From Pseudomonas sp. S04 (GTDB lineage Bacteria > Pseudomonadota > Gammaproteobacteria > Pseudomonadales > Pseudomonadaceae), in NCBI RefSeq assembly GCF_009834545.1, contig NZ_CP019427.1, forward strand, positions 5,279,501-5,343,500: 64,000 nucleotides of DNA, read 5' to 3'. The translations under genes and the position numbers were made by a program. The number at the start of each line of letters is the position of its first letter. The stretch's first letter is position 1. The notes below the pieces were generated by a model, which saw only the letters and a list, made by a program, of their open reading frames with translations, was not told the origin of the DNA and made no database searches. Shown here one piece after another: positions 41,422 through 50,557 of the stretch.

Positions 41422-41446
41422 TTGTGCCTGTCCCGGACAGGCACAA
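41422..41446 (+). other. Strong intercistronic hairpin
   Basis: TTGTGCCTGTC-CCG-GACAGGCACAA: a perfect 11-bp stem with 3-nt loop just after the symporter stop. No T-run follows, so it is more likely an mRNA-stabilising or processing hairpin than a full terminator. Confidence 0.7.
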
Positions 41447-41481
41447 CAATCAGCACCCAAGCCAATCTCATGGAGCGAACA

Positions 41482-42186
41482 GTGATCACCTCGTCGACAG
41501 TGGTAAATTCAGTGGTTGAAAAGCTTCGCAGCGCCCTGGCGCGCGGGCAGTGGCGCTCGGGCGAGATGTTGCCCGGGCAACGCGAACTGGCTGAACAGCT
41601 GGGGATCAGTCGCCCCAGCCTGCGCGAAGCGGTGATAGTCCTGGAAACCCTCGGCCTGGTGCGCTCCATGCCCGGCAAAGGCGTGGTGGTACTGGAAGCC
41701 AACCTCAGCGATGCGCCCATCAGCGACAACGGCGTGGCCAGCGCCAGCCTCGAGGATGTCCTGCAACTGCGCTACACCCTTGAGCCGTTCATTGTCGGCC
41801 TGGTCGCCCAGTCCATCAGCAGCAAGGAAATCGGCCAACTGCGCCTGACGCTGATGGACATGCGCGAAGCCCTCGACGCCAACGACAGCGAAGCCGGAAT
41901 GAACGCCTACATCGCGTTCCACGAAGAACTGTTCACCCTGACTTGCAACCCGATCTTCCAGAACGTCGTGCAGCAGACCAGCAACGCCCTCAAGGAGAGC
42001 GCCGAGATACTGCGCAACTCACCCGAACACCTGGCCGAGCGACTGCAGGAAAACGAAGCGGTGGTACGCGCCATCCGCAACAAGAACAGTGCCCTGGCCA
42101 GCGCCGAAATGCGCCGGCACATCCTTCGCGAAGGCCAGCGGATGGGCATTGAATTGAATATCCCGGACGACAACCTGGGCAAATAA
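41482..42186 (+). CDS. GntR/FadR-family (FCD) transcriptional regulator
   Basis: Protein of 234 aa. N-terminal winged helix (MLPGQRELAEQLGISRPSLREAVIVLETLGLV) and C-terminal FCD effector domain with the metal/ligand histidines in IAFHEELF and MRRHI. I chose GTG 41482 because GGAG is 6 bp upstream; ATG 41470 has no ribosome site and the SD overlaps it. Likely controls the symporter through the GGTAAGACC sites. Effector is probably a carboxylate, by family. Confidence 0.85.
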   Translation: MITSSTVVNSVVEKLRSALARGQWRSGEMLPGQRELAEQLGISRPSLREAVIVLETLGLVRSMPGKGVVVLEANLSDAPISDNGVASASLEDVLQLRYTLEPFIVGLVAQSISSKEIGQLRLTLMDMREALDANDSEAGMNAYIAFHEELFTLTCNPIFQNVVQQTSNALKESAEILRNSPEHLAERLQENEAVVRAIRNKNSALASAEMRRHILREGQRMGIELNIPDDNLGK

Positions 42187-42228
42187 CGGCAGTAGCCCCC
42201 TTATCGGCAACCGGACTGGAGACAGGCC

Positions 42229-42921
42229 ATGACTTCCTGCGCCTTGAAGAATCCCGCTTTCTCGATTTCTGGCACCCTGCCCCGCCGCCAGCGGGAACAA
42301 TTGCGCTGCATCGACGATGTCTATCCCCAGGTATTCGACGCCATTCTCGAACACCCCATCGCTCCAGCCCCGCGCTTTACCGAGGAGAGCCTGGGCCAGC
42401 GCTTCGGAGTCAGCCGCAGTGTCATACGCCAGGTCCTGGAGCGCCTGGCCCGTCAGCAGGTGGTGATTTTGCGACCCAATCATCGCCCCCAGGTGGCCGC
42501 GCCCGATGCCGAACAGACCCGGCAGATCTTCCACGCCCGGCGATTGGCGGAAACGACCCTGGTGCGCCTGGCGTGCCAGCAGCCAGCCTCCCGGCACCTG
42601 CCGCAGTTACGCCAATGGGTCGAACGTGAACGCCAATACCTGGAGCAGAACCGGCGGGCGGCAGCCATTCGCCTGTCTGGCGAGTTTCACCTGCAATTGG
42701 CGGACGTGGCGGGCAATGCCCCCCTGGCACAGTTCCTCGAGCGCCTGGTGCCGCTGACCTCGCTGGCATTGGCTCAGGGGCAGGCGCCGATCCTTGCCGA
42801 CGGCACCTGGCAGGCGCACCAAGCCCTCGTCGAGGCCGTCGAGCGCGGCGATGCACGGATGGCTGAAACCCTGATCAACCGTCACCTGGATCATCTGCAA
42901 GCGCTATTGCTCAACCCGTGA
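42229..42921 (+). CDS. Second GntR-family (FCD) transcriptional regulator
   Basis: Protein of 230 aa. Winged helix region FTEESLGQRFGVSRSVIRQVLERLARQQVVIL and an FCD-like helical domain (ARRLAETTLVRLACQQ, GEFHLQLADVAGN, AHQALVEAVERGD, MAETLINRHLDHL). Starts 42 bp after the first regulator, so probably the same transcript, but the two share little sequence in the effector domain. Target and ligand unknown; it might act on a distant purine or amino-acid locus. Confidence 0.82.
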   Translation: MTSCALKNPAFSISGTLPRRQREQLRCIDDVYPQVFDAILEHPIAPAPRFTEESLGQRFGVSRSVIRQVLERLARQQVVILRPNHRPQVAAPDAEQTRQIFHARRLAETTLVRLACQQPASRHLPQLRQWVERERQYLEQNRRAAAIRLSGEFHLQLADVAGNAPLAQFLERLVPLTSLALAQGQAPILADGTWQAHQALVEAVERGDARMAETLINRHLDHLQALLLNP

Positions 42922-42948
42922 TCGGCAGCCCGGGCAAGGCTGACAACT

Positions 42949-43920
42949 TCAGGCAGCGGCCACCCGGGCAAAGCCTGCGCGGATCTTGTCTTCCGGCAAA
43001 TCATCGGCAATGAACACGATCACGCTTTCGCGCGCTTCACCTTCGGCCCACTCAGTGTCCCAATCGAAGCCATACAGCTTCAGCACCCCCTGAAACACCA
43101 TGCGCCGCGATTCCCCGGCAATACTCAGCACGCCTTTGTAGCGCAGCAGTTGTTTGCCGTGCGCTTCCAGCAGTTCGTTCATGAACTCGCTGAGCCGGTC
43201 GATATCCAGCGCCTGATCGCTGCGCAGCACCAGGCTGGAGATGCGGTCGATTGATGGTGCCTTGCTCACCGGGCGCAAGCTGACTCCGCCACCGAGGTCG
43301 GCATTGAGATTGAAGCCACGCACATCAAGCAACTCGGCCAGGTCGATCTTGCCGTGTTCGACCAGGCGGATCGGTGCGCGGCGATTGATCCGGGTCAGGC
43401 GCTCACTCAGTGCGGTGAATGTCGCCTCGTCCACCAGGTCACGTTTGCTGACCAGCAGGCGATCGGCAAAACCGATCTGAGCCTGGGCAATGGTCTGGGT
43501 CAGGTGCACGTCGGCGTGCGCGGCGTCTACCAGGGTGATGATGCCGTCGAGGATATAGCGCTCGCGCAACTCTTCATCGATAAAGAACGTCTGGGCCACG
43601 GGAGCCGGGTCGGCCAGGCCGGTGCATTCGATCACCAGGCGATCAAAAGTGAGCTCGCCACTGTCCAGGCGCTCGAGCAGCAGGTACAGGGCTTTGGTCA
43701 GGTCGGTGTGAATAGTGCAGCAGACGCAGCCATTGGACAGCGTCATCACTTGCACCGGCTCGTCTCCCAACAATTGGGTGTCGATACCGGCATCACTGAA
43801 TTCGTTTTCGATTACCGCGATTTTCAGCCCGTGCTCGGTTTTGAGCAGATGACGCAGCAGCGTGGTCTTGCCGGCACCGAGGAAGCCACTGAGGACCGTT
43901 ACCGGGATGGGAGAGGACAC
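42949..43920 (-). CDS. yjiA: COG0523 (CobW/YjiA) GTPase
   Basis: Protein of 323 aa. P-loop SGFLGAGKTTLL, the metal site NGCVCC, G3-like ECTGLADPAP, base motif SKRDLVDE, and a C-terminal CobW_C domain. Belongs with ybdD and cstA as in E. coli yjiA-yjiX-yjiY (btsT). Members bind zinc or other metals and hydrolyse GTP as metallochaperones; specific role unproven. Confidence 0.92.
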   Translation of the reverse strand: MSSPIPVTVLSGFLGAGKTTLLRHLLKTEHGLKIAVIENEFSDAGIDTQLLGDEPVQVMTLSNGCVCCTIHTDLTKALYLLLERLDSGELTFDRLVIECTGLADPAPVAQTFFIDEELRERYILDGIITLVDAAHADVHLTQTIAQAQIGFADRLLVSKRDLVDEATFTALSERLTRINRRAPIRLVEHGKIDLAELLDVRGFNLNADLGGGVSLRPVSKAPSIDRISSLVLRSDQALDIDRLSEFMNELLEAHGKQLLRYKGVLSIAGESRRMVFQGVLKLYGFDWDTEWAEGEARESVIVFIADDLPEDKIRAGFARVAAA

Positions 43921-43965
43921 GTTCGATCTCCTGTTTCACAAAATTGAAAAGAAACACAAAACAAA

Positions 43966-44055
43966 TGTGGGAGCGGGCTTGTCCGCGATGGCGGACTATC
44001 ACTCAACATTGATGTTGAATGTAAAGTCGCTATCGCGGGCAAGCCCGCTCCCACA
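43966..44055. repeat. REP pair between ybdD and yjiA, 90 bp
   Basis: TGTGGGAGCGGGCTTG-TCCGCGATGGCGG and CGCGGGCAAGCCCGCTCCCACA are inverted, with a central self-complementary ACATTGATGTTGAATGT-like loop. CCCACA-type arms as at 37544. Confidence 0.85.
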
Positions 44056-44081
44056 GGGATTGCATCAACCTGGCTGTCAGA

Positions 44082-44279
44082 TCAACAGCACTTGGGCCCA
44101 CCCTTGCCGCCGTAACGAGCTTCCTGGCGTTCGCGAAAGAACATCTCGTAGCTCATCACCGGCTTGTCCGGGTGGTTGGTTTGCATATGCTCGACGTAAT
44201 TGTCGTAGTCGGGCATGCCGACCATCAGGCGCGCGGCCTGACCGAGGTATTTACCGAGGCGACTCAGGTCATTGAACAC
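44082..44279 (-). CDS. YbdD/YjiX (DUF466) small protein
   Basis: Protein of 65 aa: [43 protein letters not shown] and a C-terminal KCC. This is the DUF466 protein that always accompanies CstA/BtsT transporters. Fifteen bp behind the transporter stop, same strand. Confidence 0.92.
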   Translation of the reverse strand: MFNDLSRLGKYLGQAARLMVGMPDYDNYVEHMQTNHPDKPVMSYEMFFRERQEARYGGKGGPKCC

Positions 44280-44294
44280 AGGAGCAATCCTCTC

Positions 44295-46361
44295 TTACGC
44301 ATCCGGCAGGGCCTGGTAGGGCGATTCTTTATCCGTACGTTCCTTGCTGCCCCAGGCGGCAATACCGACCTTGAGCGCATAGAACAGGATACTGAAGACC
44401 ACGAACAGGAACAGCGCGGTGAGCGTTGCGTTGGTGTAGGCGTTGAAGATCACGTGCTCCATCTGCGCAATGTTCTTGGCCGGAGCGAGAACCTGGCCAT
44501 TAGCCAAGGCATCGCTGTACTTCTTGGCCAGGGACAGGAAGCCGATCGCCGGGTTGGCGTCGAACAGCTTGATGAAGCCTGCGGTGGTGGTGCAGATCAG
44601 CAGCCAAACCGCCGGCAGCATGGTGACCCAGATGTAGCGCTGGCGCTTCATTTTGATCAGCACGACCGTGGCAAGCATCAGCGCAATACCGGCCAGCATC
44701 TGGTTGGAGATACCGAACAGCGGCCACAAGGTATTGATCCCACCCAGCGGATCGACCACGCCCTGGTACAGCAACCAGCCCCACATCGCCACACAACCGG
44801 CTGTCGCGATCAGGTTGGCAGTCCAGGACTCGGTACGCTTGAGGGCCGGAACAAAGGACCCGAGCAGGTCCTGCAGCATGAATCGCCCAGCACGGGTACC
44901 GGCGTCCACCGCCGTCAGGATGAACAGCGCTTCGAACAGAATGGCAAAGTGGTACCAGAATGCCATGGTGTTTTCACCAGGCAGGACACTGTGCAGGATC
45001 TGCGCAATACCGACCGCCAGGGTCGGTGCACCGCCGGCACGCGCCAGGATGGTGGTTTCGCCGATGTCATTGGCCACCGCCTGCAGGGCTTCCGGGGTAA
45101 TCGCGAAGCCCCAACTACTGACGGTTTGCGCCACGCTGACCACATCACTGCCAACCACGGCTGCCGGGCTATTCATGGCGAAGTACACGCCTGGCTCGAT
45201 CACCGAGGCGGCAACCATGGCCATGATGGCCACGAAAGACTCCATCAGCATGCCGCCGTAACCGATATAGCGGGCGTTGGTTTCGTTATCCAGCAGCTTG
45301 GGCGTAGTGCCCGAAGAGATCAGCGCATGGAAGCCGGAGACCGCACCACAGGCAATGGTAATGAACAGGAACGGGAACAGACCGCCCTTCCACACCGGGC
45401 CCGTGCCATCAATGAACTGGGTCAGCGCCGGCATTTTCAGCTCAGGCATGGTCACCAGGATGCCAATGGCCAGGGCAATGATGGTGCCGATCTTGAGGAA
45501 GGTAGACAGGTAGTCACGAGGCGCCAGAATCAGCCACACCGGCAACGACGCCGCGACAAAGCCATAGCCCACCAGCATCCAGGTAATTTCGATCCCGGTG
45601 AAGGTGAAAGCCTTGGCCCAGACCGGATCCGCGGCAATCTGCCCGCCCAGCCAGATGGAGCCCAGCAGCAGCAACACGCCGATCACCGAGATCTCGCCAA
45701 TGCGACCCGGGCGGACGTAGCGCATGTAGAGGCCCATGAACATCGCGATCGGGATGGTCGCCATCACCGTGAAAATGCCCCAAGGGCTTTCGGCCAGGGC
45801 CTTGACCACGATCAGCGCCAGCACCGCAAGGATGATGATCATGATCAGGAAGCAGCCAAACAGCGCGATGGTGCCAGGGACGCGGCCCATTTCTTCACGG
45901 ACGATGTCACCCAGGGAACGGCCGTTGCGGCGGGTGGACATGAACAGGACCATGAAGTCCTGGACGGCACCCGCCAGCACCACGCCCGCGATCAGCCACA
46001 GCGTGCCGGGCAAATAGCCCATCTGCGCTGCCAGCACCGGGCCGACCAACGGGCCAGCACCGGCAATAGCGGCAAAGTGGTGACCGAACAGAATGTGTTT
46101 GTTGGTCGGCACATAGTCCAGACCATCATTGTTGAGCACTGCGGGGGTGGCCCGCCGTGGGTCGAGTTGCATCACATGGGTTGCGATGAACAGGCTGTAG
46201 TAACGATATGCGACCAGATAAATGGCCACTGCCGCGACCACAATCCACAAGGCGTTGATCGCCTCACCCCGTCGCAATGCCACTACGCCGAGGGCGCACG
46301 CTCCTACGATTGCCAGCAGCAGCCAGGGTAAGTGGCGTAGCAGGCTATTATTATTTTTCAT
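44295..46361 (-). CDS. cstA: CstA/BtsT family pyruvate or peptide transporter
   Basis: Integral membrane protein of 688 aa with about 16 helices. Typical segments are NKHILFGHHFAAIAGAGPLVGP, RRNGRSLGDIVREEMG, ACGAVSGFHALISSGTTPK and LWPLFGISNQMLA. E. coli BtsT (YjiY) imports pyruvate; CstA was described as a peptide transporter. Linked to ybdD and yjiA here, matching PA4604-PA4606. Upstream 159 bp separate it from the divergent mapZ. Confidence 0.92.
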   Translation of the reverse strand: MKNNNSLLRHLPWLLLAIVGACALGVVALRRGEAINALWIVVAAVAIYLVAYRYYSLFIATHVMQLDPRRATPAVLNNDGLDYVPTNKHILFGHHFAAIAGAGPLVGPVLAAQMGYLPGTLWLIAGVVLAGAVQDFMVLFMSTRRNGRSLGDIVREEMGRVPGTIALFGCFLIMIIILAVLALIVVKALAESPWGIFTVMATIPIAMFMGLYMRYVRPGRIGEISVIGVLLLLGSIWLGGQIAADPVWAKAFTFTGIEITWMLVGYGFVAASLPVWLILAPRDYLSTFLKIGTIIALAIGILVTMPELKMPALTQFIDGTGPVWKGGLFPFLFITIACGAVSGFHALISSGTTPKLLDNETNARYIGYGGMLMESFVAIMAMVAASVIEPGVYFAMNSPAAVVGSDVVSVAQTVSSWGFAITPEALQAVANDIGETTILARAGGAPTLAVGIAQILHSVLPGENTMAFWYHFAILFEALFILTAVDAGTRAGRFMLQDLLGSFVPALKRTESWTANLIATAGCVAMWGWLLYQGVVDPLGGINTLWPLFGISNQMLAGIALMLATVVLIKMKRQRYIWVTMLPAVWLLICTTTAGFIKLFDANPAIGFLSLAKKYSDALANGQVLAPAKNIAQMEHVIFNAYTNATLTALFLFVVFSILFYALKVGIAAWGSKERTDKESPYQALPDA

Positions 46362-46520
46362 TTTTTTATTCCAGCCAGGTGGACTTGAGAGACAGCCACC
46401 CCGAGTTTAGCGCCGATTTCGCCAAAGGCCATACCCCGACATTGGTCTAGAGCCTTGCCTTGAGTGGCAGCGCCTACGGATGCGGGTCTATAGTCAGCCC
46501 ATTCGCGGAGGAACTGCACC

Positions 46521-46889
46521 ATGAGCACCCACGCTGGCAATCGCCGTCGTTTCCGGCGAATCGCATTCGACGCCCGAACCGAACTGAGCCAGGGCAATCA
46601 CCGCTGGCCGGTGAAACTACTCGACCTGTCGCTCAAGGGCTTGCTGGTGCAACGCCCGGATCCCTGGCTGGGCGATCGCAACCGGATCTTTTCGGTGGAC
46701 ATTCACTTGAGTGAAGAAACCGAAATCCGCATGGACGTGCAATTGACCCACGAAGAGCACGACCAACTCGGATTTGTCTGTCGCTACATCAGCCTGGAGT
46801 CCGTCAGCAGCTTGCGCCGGCTGATCGAACTCAATCTCGGTGACCCGCAGGAGCTGGAGCGCGAACTGGGTGCCCTGATCGAAACCTGA
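46521..46889 (+). CDS. mapZ: PilZ-domain c-di-GMP receptor MapZ
   Basis: Protein of 122 aa, essentially one PilZ domain. The c-di-GMP motif RRRFRR (residues 8-13) is followed about 25 residues later by DLSLKG, the D/N-x-S-x-x-G motif. The C-terminal helix VSSLRRLIELNLGDPQELEREL matches PA4608 MapZ, which binds the chemotaxis methyltransferase CheR1 and alters flagellar switching. AGGA about 9 bp before ATG 46521. Convergent with radA. Confidence 0.9.
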   Translation: MSTHAGNRRRFRRIAFDARTELSQGNHRWPVKLLDLSLKGLLVQRPDPWLGDRNRIFSVDIHLSEETEIRMDVQLTHEEHDQLGFVCRYISLESVSSLRRLIELNLGDPQELERELGALIET

Positions 46890-46898
46890 GCGCCGGGG

Positions 46899-48266
46899 TT
46901 ACTCGAACAATGCGTCGAGGGCTTGTTCCAGGCGCGTCACCGCGATGATCCGCAACCCTGCCGGGGCTTCCTTCGGGGCATTGCCTTTGGGCACGATCGC
47001 GCGCTTGAAGCCGTGCTTGGCGGCTTCTTTCAAGCGTTCCTGGCCGCTGGGCACCGGGCGCACTTCCCCGGACAAACCGACTTCACCAAACACCAGCAGA
47101 TCGTGGGGCAACGGCCGGTTACGCAGGCTGGACATCACGGCGGCCATCAACGCCAGGTCCGAAGCGGTTTCCAGCACCTTGACCCCGCCCACTACGTTGA
47201 GGAATACATCCTGGTCGTGGGTCGGAATACCACCATGCCGGTGCAGGACTGCCAGCAACATGGCCAGCCGGTTCTGATCCAGGCCCAGGGTCACCCGGCG
47301 CGGATTGGCCAGGTGGCTGTCGTCCACCAGCGCCTGGACTTCCACCAACATGGGACGGGTACCTTCCCACGTAGCCATGACCACACTGCCCGGCACTTCT
47401 TCCTGGGCCCGGGTAAGGAAAATCGCCGACGGATTGGAGACTTCTTTCAGGCCCTTGTCGGTCATGCCGAAAACACCCAGTTCGTTAACCGCGCCAAAAC
47501 GGTTTTTCACCGCTCGCAACAGGCGCAGGCGACCATCGGACTCGCCTTCGAAATACAGCACGGTGTCGACCATGTGCTCCAGGACCCTAGGCCCCGCCAG
47601 CGCGCCTTCCTTGGTCACATGACCGACCAGGAAAATCGCCGTGCCGCTTTGTTTCGCGTAACGCACCAACAGCGCCGCACTTTCGCGCACCTGGGACACG
47701 CCGCCGGGTGCCGACTGCAGTTGTTCAGTGAAAATCGTCTGGATCGAGTCGATCACCATGACCTTGGGCTTTTCCACCCGCGCCGTGGCGATGATGGTTT
47801 CGATACAGGTTTCGGTCATGACCCGCAGTTGATCCTGGGGCAAGCCCAGGCGTCGGGCACGCATGGCCACTTGCTGCTGTGACTCCTCACCGGTGACATA
47901 GAGGGCCGGCATGCGGGTGGCGAGATTGCACAGGGTCTGCAGGAGAATGGTTGACTTGCCGATCCCCGGATCACCGCCGATCAACACCACGGAACCGTCG
48001 ACCAGGCCACCGCCCAGCACTCGGTCGAGCTCGCCGGAAGCGGTGGAGAAACGCGGAATCTCTTCGACGCTGACTTCGGCCAGGGTCTTGATCTGCGCCT
48101 GCTGCCCGGCCCAGCCAGTACGCCCGCTGGGAGCGGCGGCACCGCCACTCTCCACCATGGTTTCGGTCAGGGTGTTCCAGGCCCCGCACTCACCGCATTG
48201 GCCCGCCCATTTGGGGAAGGTCGAACCGCACTCGGTGCAGCCGTACATGCGTTTTGCCTTGGCCAT
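46899..48266 (-). CDS. radA: DNA repair protein RadA
   Basis: Protein of 455 aa. N-terminal zinc finger CTECGSTFPKWAGQCGECG, RecA-like core with Walker A GGDPGIGKST, the RadA KNRFG motif (VKNRFGAVNELG) and a C-terminal Lon-like P domain (FGEVGLSGEVRPV). Branch-migration ATPase in recombinational repair. Equivalent to PA4609. Confidence 0.97.
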   Translation of the reverse strand: MAKAKRMYGCTECGSTFPKWAGQCGECGAWNTLTETMVESGGAAAPSGRTGWAGQQAQIKTLAEVSVEEIPRFSTASGELDRVLGGGLVDGSVVLIGGDPGIGKSTILLQTLCNLATRMPALYVTGEESQQQVAMRARRLGLPQDQLRVMTETCIETIIATARVEKPKVMVIDSIQTIFTEQLQSAPGGVSQVRESAALLVRYAKQSGTAIFLVGHVTKEGALAGPRVLEHMVDTVLYFEGESDGRLRLLRAVKNRFGAVNELGVFGMTDKGLKEVSNPSAIFLTRAQEEVPGSVVMATWEGTRPMLVEVQALVDDSHLANPRRVTLGLDQNRLAMLLAVLHRHGGIPTHDQDVFLNVVGGVKVLETASDLALMAAVMSSLRNRPLPHDLLVFGEVGLSGEVRPVPSGQERLKEAAKHGFKRAIVPKGNAPKEAPAGLRIIAVTRLEQALDALFE

Positions 48267-48961
48267 CTGAACTCCCGGGAAAAAACCGCGATGATAACCC
48301 AGCTGGAAAGGTTCGGTACGGCAGAAGGCTGATGGTTATTTTGTACAACTTATACGCCGCGACCGGAAAGTTTAAACTATCCACCATTCAATTCCCCGTT
48401 TAACACCACGACCCGCACTGCTCAAGTTTCAGCAACGTAATAAACGTATTGCTTGGCTGTCACCGAGTTAGAACCACCACACCTTTTTTTCGACAAGCTC
48501 TCTCAAGCAATCAAACCCAAAAACTTGTACAACCCTTCAAATAAGTACAGCACTTGTACAACTCAAATATCAAAATACCTTCATCTTGATATCACTTGTT
48601 TGATTCGGGTATTCACCTAACAACCAGGAACACAAAACTTACAAAGGCAGACCAAAAACATTCAAAAAGTGAGTTCAATTAACCGCTCAATCTCAGGCCG
48701 ACCTTATCACCAGCCCCCTTCGTCACTGACCAATATCGAGGCCAGGCAGAAGGTCCAACTGACCCACGCCTCTCAGTGCACAAGAGACCACGCAGATCGG
48801 CCACCGCTGCCCATTCAGATGCGGAGTTGATGGCATTTTGTAAACTTCTTGCCACCTTTCAGGTCGATAGTGACGTGAAACGCAAGCACTTGTGTCGAGC
48901 AAGACCCGTTTTGGTGAATTACACTGCGTTCACCAACCTCATCTGTAACAAGGAATAACCT
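48267..48961. other. 695-bp AT-rich gap between radA and mscL
   Basis: No ORF with a credible ribosome site or family. It is clearly more AT-rich than its surroundings, especially 48390-48680. It holds three copies of TTGTACAA (listed separately). A short plus-strand ORF at 48776-48958 (60 aa, MHKRPRRSATAAHSD) ends just before mscL but has no good SD and no family look. An untranslated RNA or a long mscL leader cannot be excluded. Confidence 0.7.
48341..48561. repeat. Three copies of the palindrome TTGTACAA
   Basis: TTGTACAA at 48341-48348, 48525-48532 and 48554-48561. The last two share the larger ACTTGTACAAC and are 29 bp apart, near three helix turns. All are in the AT-rich gap upstream of radA and mscL. 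They look like an operator cluster for a dimeric regulator; the regulator is unknown. Confidence 0.6.
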
Positions 48962-49375
48962 ATGGGCGTGATAAGTGAGTTCAAGGCCTTCGCGGTCAAA
49001 GGGAATGTGGTCGACATGGCCGTGGGCATCATCATCGGTGCGGCGTTCGGCAAGATCGTAACGTCGTTTGTCGGGGACCTGATCATGCCGCCAATCGGCC
49101 TGCTGATCGGTGGGGTGGACTTCGGGGACCTGGCAATCCCCCTGAAAGCGGCACAGGGCGACGCCCCGGCCGTGGTGCTGGCCTACGGTAAATTCATCCA
49201 GAGCATCATCGACTTCGTGATCGTCGCATTCGCGATCTTCATGGGCGTCAAGGCCATCAACCGCCTGAAGCGCGAAGAGGCCGTGGCACCAAGCCTGCCG
49301 CCTGTTCCGACCAAGGAAGAAGAGCTGCTGGGAGAGATCCGCGACCTGCTCAAGGTGCAGAACAGCAAGCCCTGA
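48962..49375 (+). CDS. mscL: Large-conductance mechanosensitive channel MscL
   Basis: Protein of 137 aa. Helix N1 and TM1 [33 protein letters not shown], loop with [10 protein letters not shown]2 [16 protein letters not shown], and the C-terminal bundle [14 protein letters not shown]. Releases solutes on hypo-osmotic shock. AAGGAA 6 bp before ATG. Equivalent to PA4614, followed by its terminator. Confidence 0.97.
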   Translation: MGVISEFKAFAVKGNVVDMAVGIIIGAAFGKIVTSFVGDLIMPPIGLLIGGVDFGDLAIPLKAAQGDAPAVVLAYGKFIQSIIDFVIVAFAIFMGVKAINRLKREEAVAPSLPPVPTKEEELLGEIRDLLKVQNSKP

Positions 49376-49394
49376 GGGCTGTGAAGAAAACCAG

Positions 49395-49420
49395 AACGGC
49401 GCCCAATGGCGCCGTTTTTT
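49395..49420 (+). terminator. Terminator of mscL, possibly shared with fpr
   Basis: ACGGCGCC-CAAT-GGCGCCGT stem followed by TTTTT. It ends directly at the stop codon of the convergent fpr gene, where the minus-strand read also meets a short T-rich stretch. Confidence 0.85.
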
Positions 49421-50197
49421 CTACCAGTAGTTTTCTACCGCGACCTGGCCAGGACGTCGACTCAGGCTCAATTGCAGGTCGCGCCGTTTCAACAGGTTAC
49501 GCGTCTCGTCGATCATCTGCGGGTTGCCACACAGCATCACCCGCGAATGCTCGGCAGTGATCGGCACCCCCGCGGCCCGCTCCAGCTCACCATTTTCAAG
49601 CAGGTGAGTGATTCGCCCCTGCAACGCCCCCGGGTGCTGTTCACGTGTCACCGTGGCAATAAATTGCAGCTTGTGGGCGTACTCCGCCAGATACTCGCGC
49701 TCCGCCAAGCCCGCGATCAATGCCTGATACGCCAGCTCGCGGGCCTCACGCACGCTGTACACCAGAATGATCCGCTGGAATTTTTCCCAGGCCTCGAAGT
49801 CCTGCAAGATCGATAGAAATGGCGCGATCCCGGTACCAGTGGACAGCAACCACAGATCACGTCCATCGACAAAACGATCAAGCGTCAGATACCCAAAAGC
49901 CTGCCGGTCGACCAGCAAGGTATCGCCGACGTTGAGGCGACTCAGCTCGCTGGTGAACTCACCACCCGGCACGACAATTGAGAAGAACTCGAGATACTCA
50001 TCATGGGGTGAAGACACCATGGAATAGGCTCGCCACACCGTGCTGCCGTCGGCCCTGGTTACACCCAGGCGCGCAAACTGCCCCGCCCGAAACCGAAAAC
50101 CCGCGTCACGCGTGGTGCGCAAGGTAAACAGGCTGGGGGTCAATGGCTGTACATCGAGCAAGGTCTGACGGGTGAATTTCTCTTCACTGGCGCTCAT
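49421..50197 (-). CDS. fpr: Ferredoxin/flavodoxin-NADP(+) reductase
   Basis: FAD enzyme of 258 aa, start MSASEEKFTRQTLLDV at ATG 50197. FAD motif RAYSMVSSP, NADP motif STGTGIAPFLS, CGNPQMID, and the C-terminal aromatic VENYW that stacks on the flavin. Moves electrons between NADPH and ferredoxin/flavodoxin. It is the PA4615-position paralogue; pseudomonads often carry a second fpr, so the number is not assigned. The open frame to 50254 upstream is not used. Confidence 0.92.
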   Translation of the reverse strand: MSASEEKFTRQTLLDVQPLTPSLFTLRTTRDAGFRFRAGQFARLGVTRADGSTVWRAYSMVSSPHDEYLEFFSIVVPGGEFTSELSRLNVGDTLLVDRQAFGYLTLDRFVDGRDLWLLSTGTGIAPFLSILQDFEAWEKFQRIILVYSVREARELAYQALIAGLAEREYLAEYAHKLQFIATVTREQHPGALQGRITHLLENGELERAAGVPITAEHSRVMLCGNPQMIDETRNLLKRRDLQLSLSRRPGQVAVENYW

Positions 50198-50557
50198 GAG
50201 GGACTCCGCAGGTCTGATGCCTCCAGTGTCCCGCAAAGCCAAGGGAAGAAACACCGTTGATTTGTGGTGTTATTAACCCACGAGTACGACATTACCCACT
50301 AGATAGTTAATAACTTAAACAATTATGTTTAACATACAAATAAAACCATTCAAATCCAGTCACTTAAATATCAAATAGCAGACAGGCGCAGCCGAATATC
50401 AGCCAGACTGCGCAACACATAACTAATTAATTGTTTTGCGATCCTCTGCAAGAGCAAAAAATTCGCACGCTCACGGTAGGATATCTCCTACACTCAGCAA
50501 GTGCTGTTTTTTGGACGTACCCAGCACTTTCGCAGTTAGGTAATAGGAGAGTGATCC
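50198..50557. other. 360-bp AT-rich divergent region between fpr and the LuxR gene
   Basis: Most of 50270-50450 is AT-rich with no ORF. Contains a GTAGGA/TCCTAC dyad at 50476-50491 and a small hairpin CAGCAAGTGCTG followed by TTTTTT near 50495-50512, which could attenuate the leader of the LuxR gene. AATAGGAGAGTG gives the luxR ribosome site. Confidence 0.6.
50476..50491. promoter_or_regulatory. Dyad-symmetric site before the LuxR gene
   Basis: GTAGGA-TATC-TCCTAC is a perfect 6+6 inverted repeat 67 bp before the start codon. Possible operator; it does not match the CT-n12-AG las/rhl box well. Confidence 0.4.

Noticed and set aside
44172..46331. 719-aa plus-strand frame opposite cstA
   Set aside because: His/Gln/Asp-rich translation typical of antisense reading of a membrane protein gene; no domain.
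48776..48958. 60-aa ORF (MHKRPRRSATAAHSD...) just before mscL
   Set aside because: No ribosome site, low-complexity start, not recognisable; more likely part of the leader.
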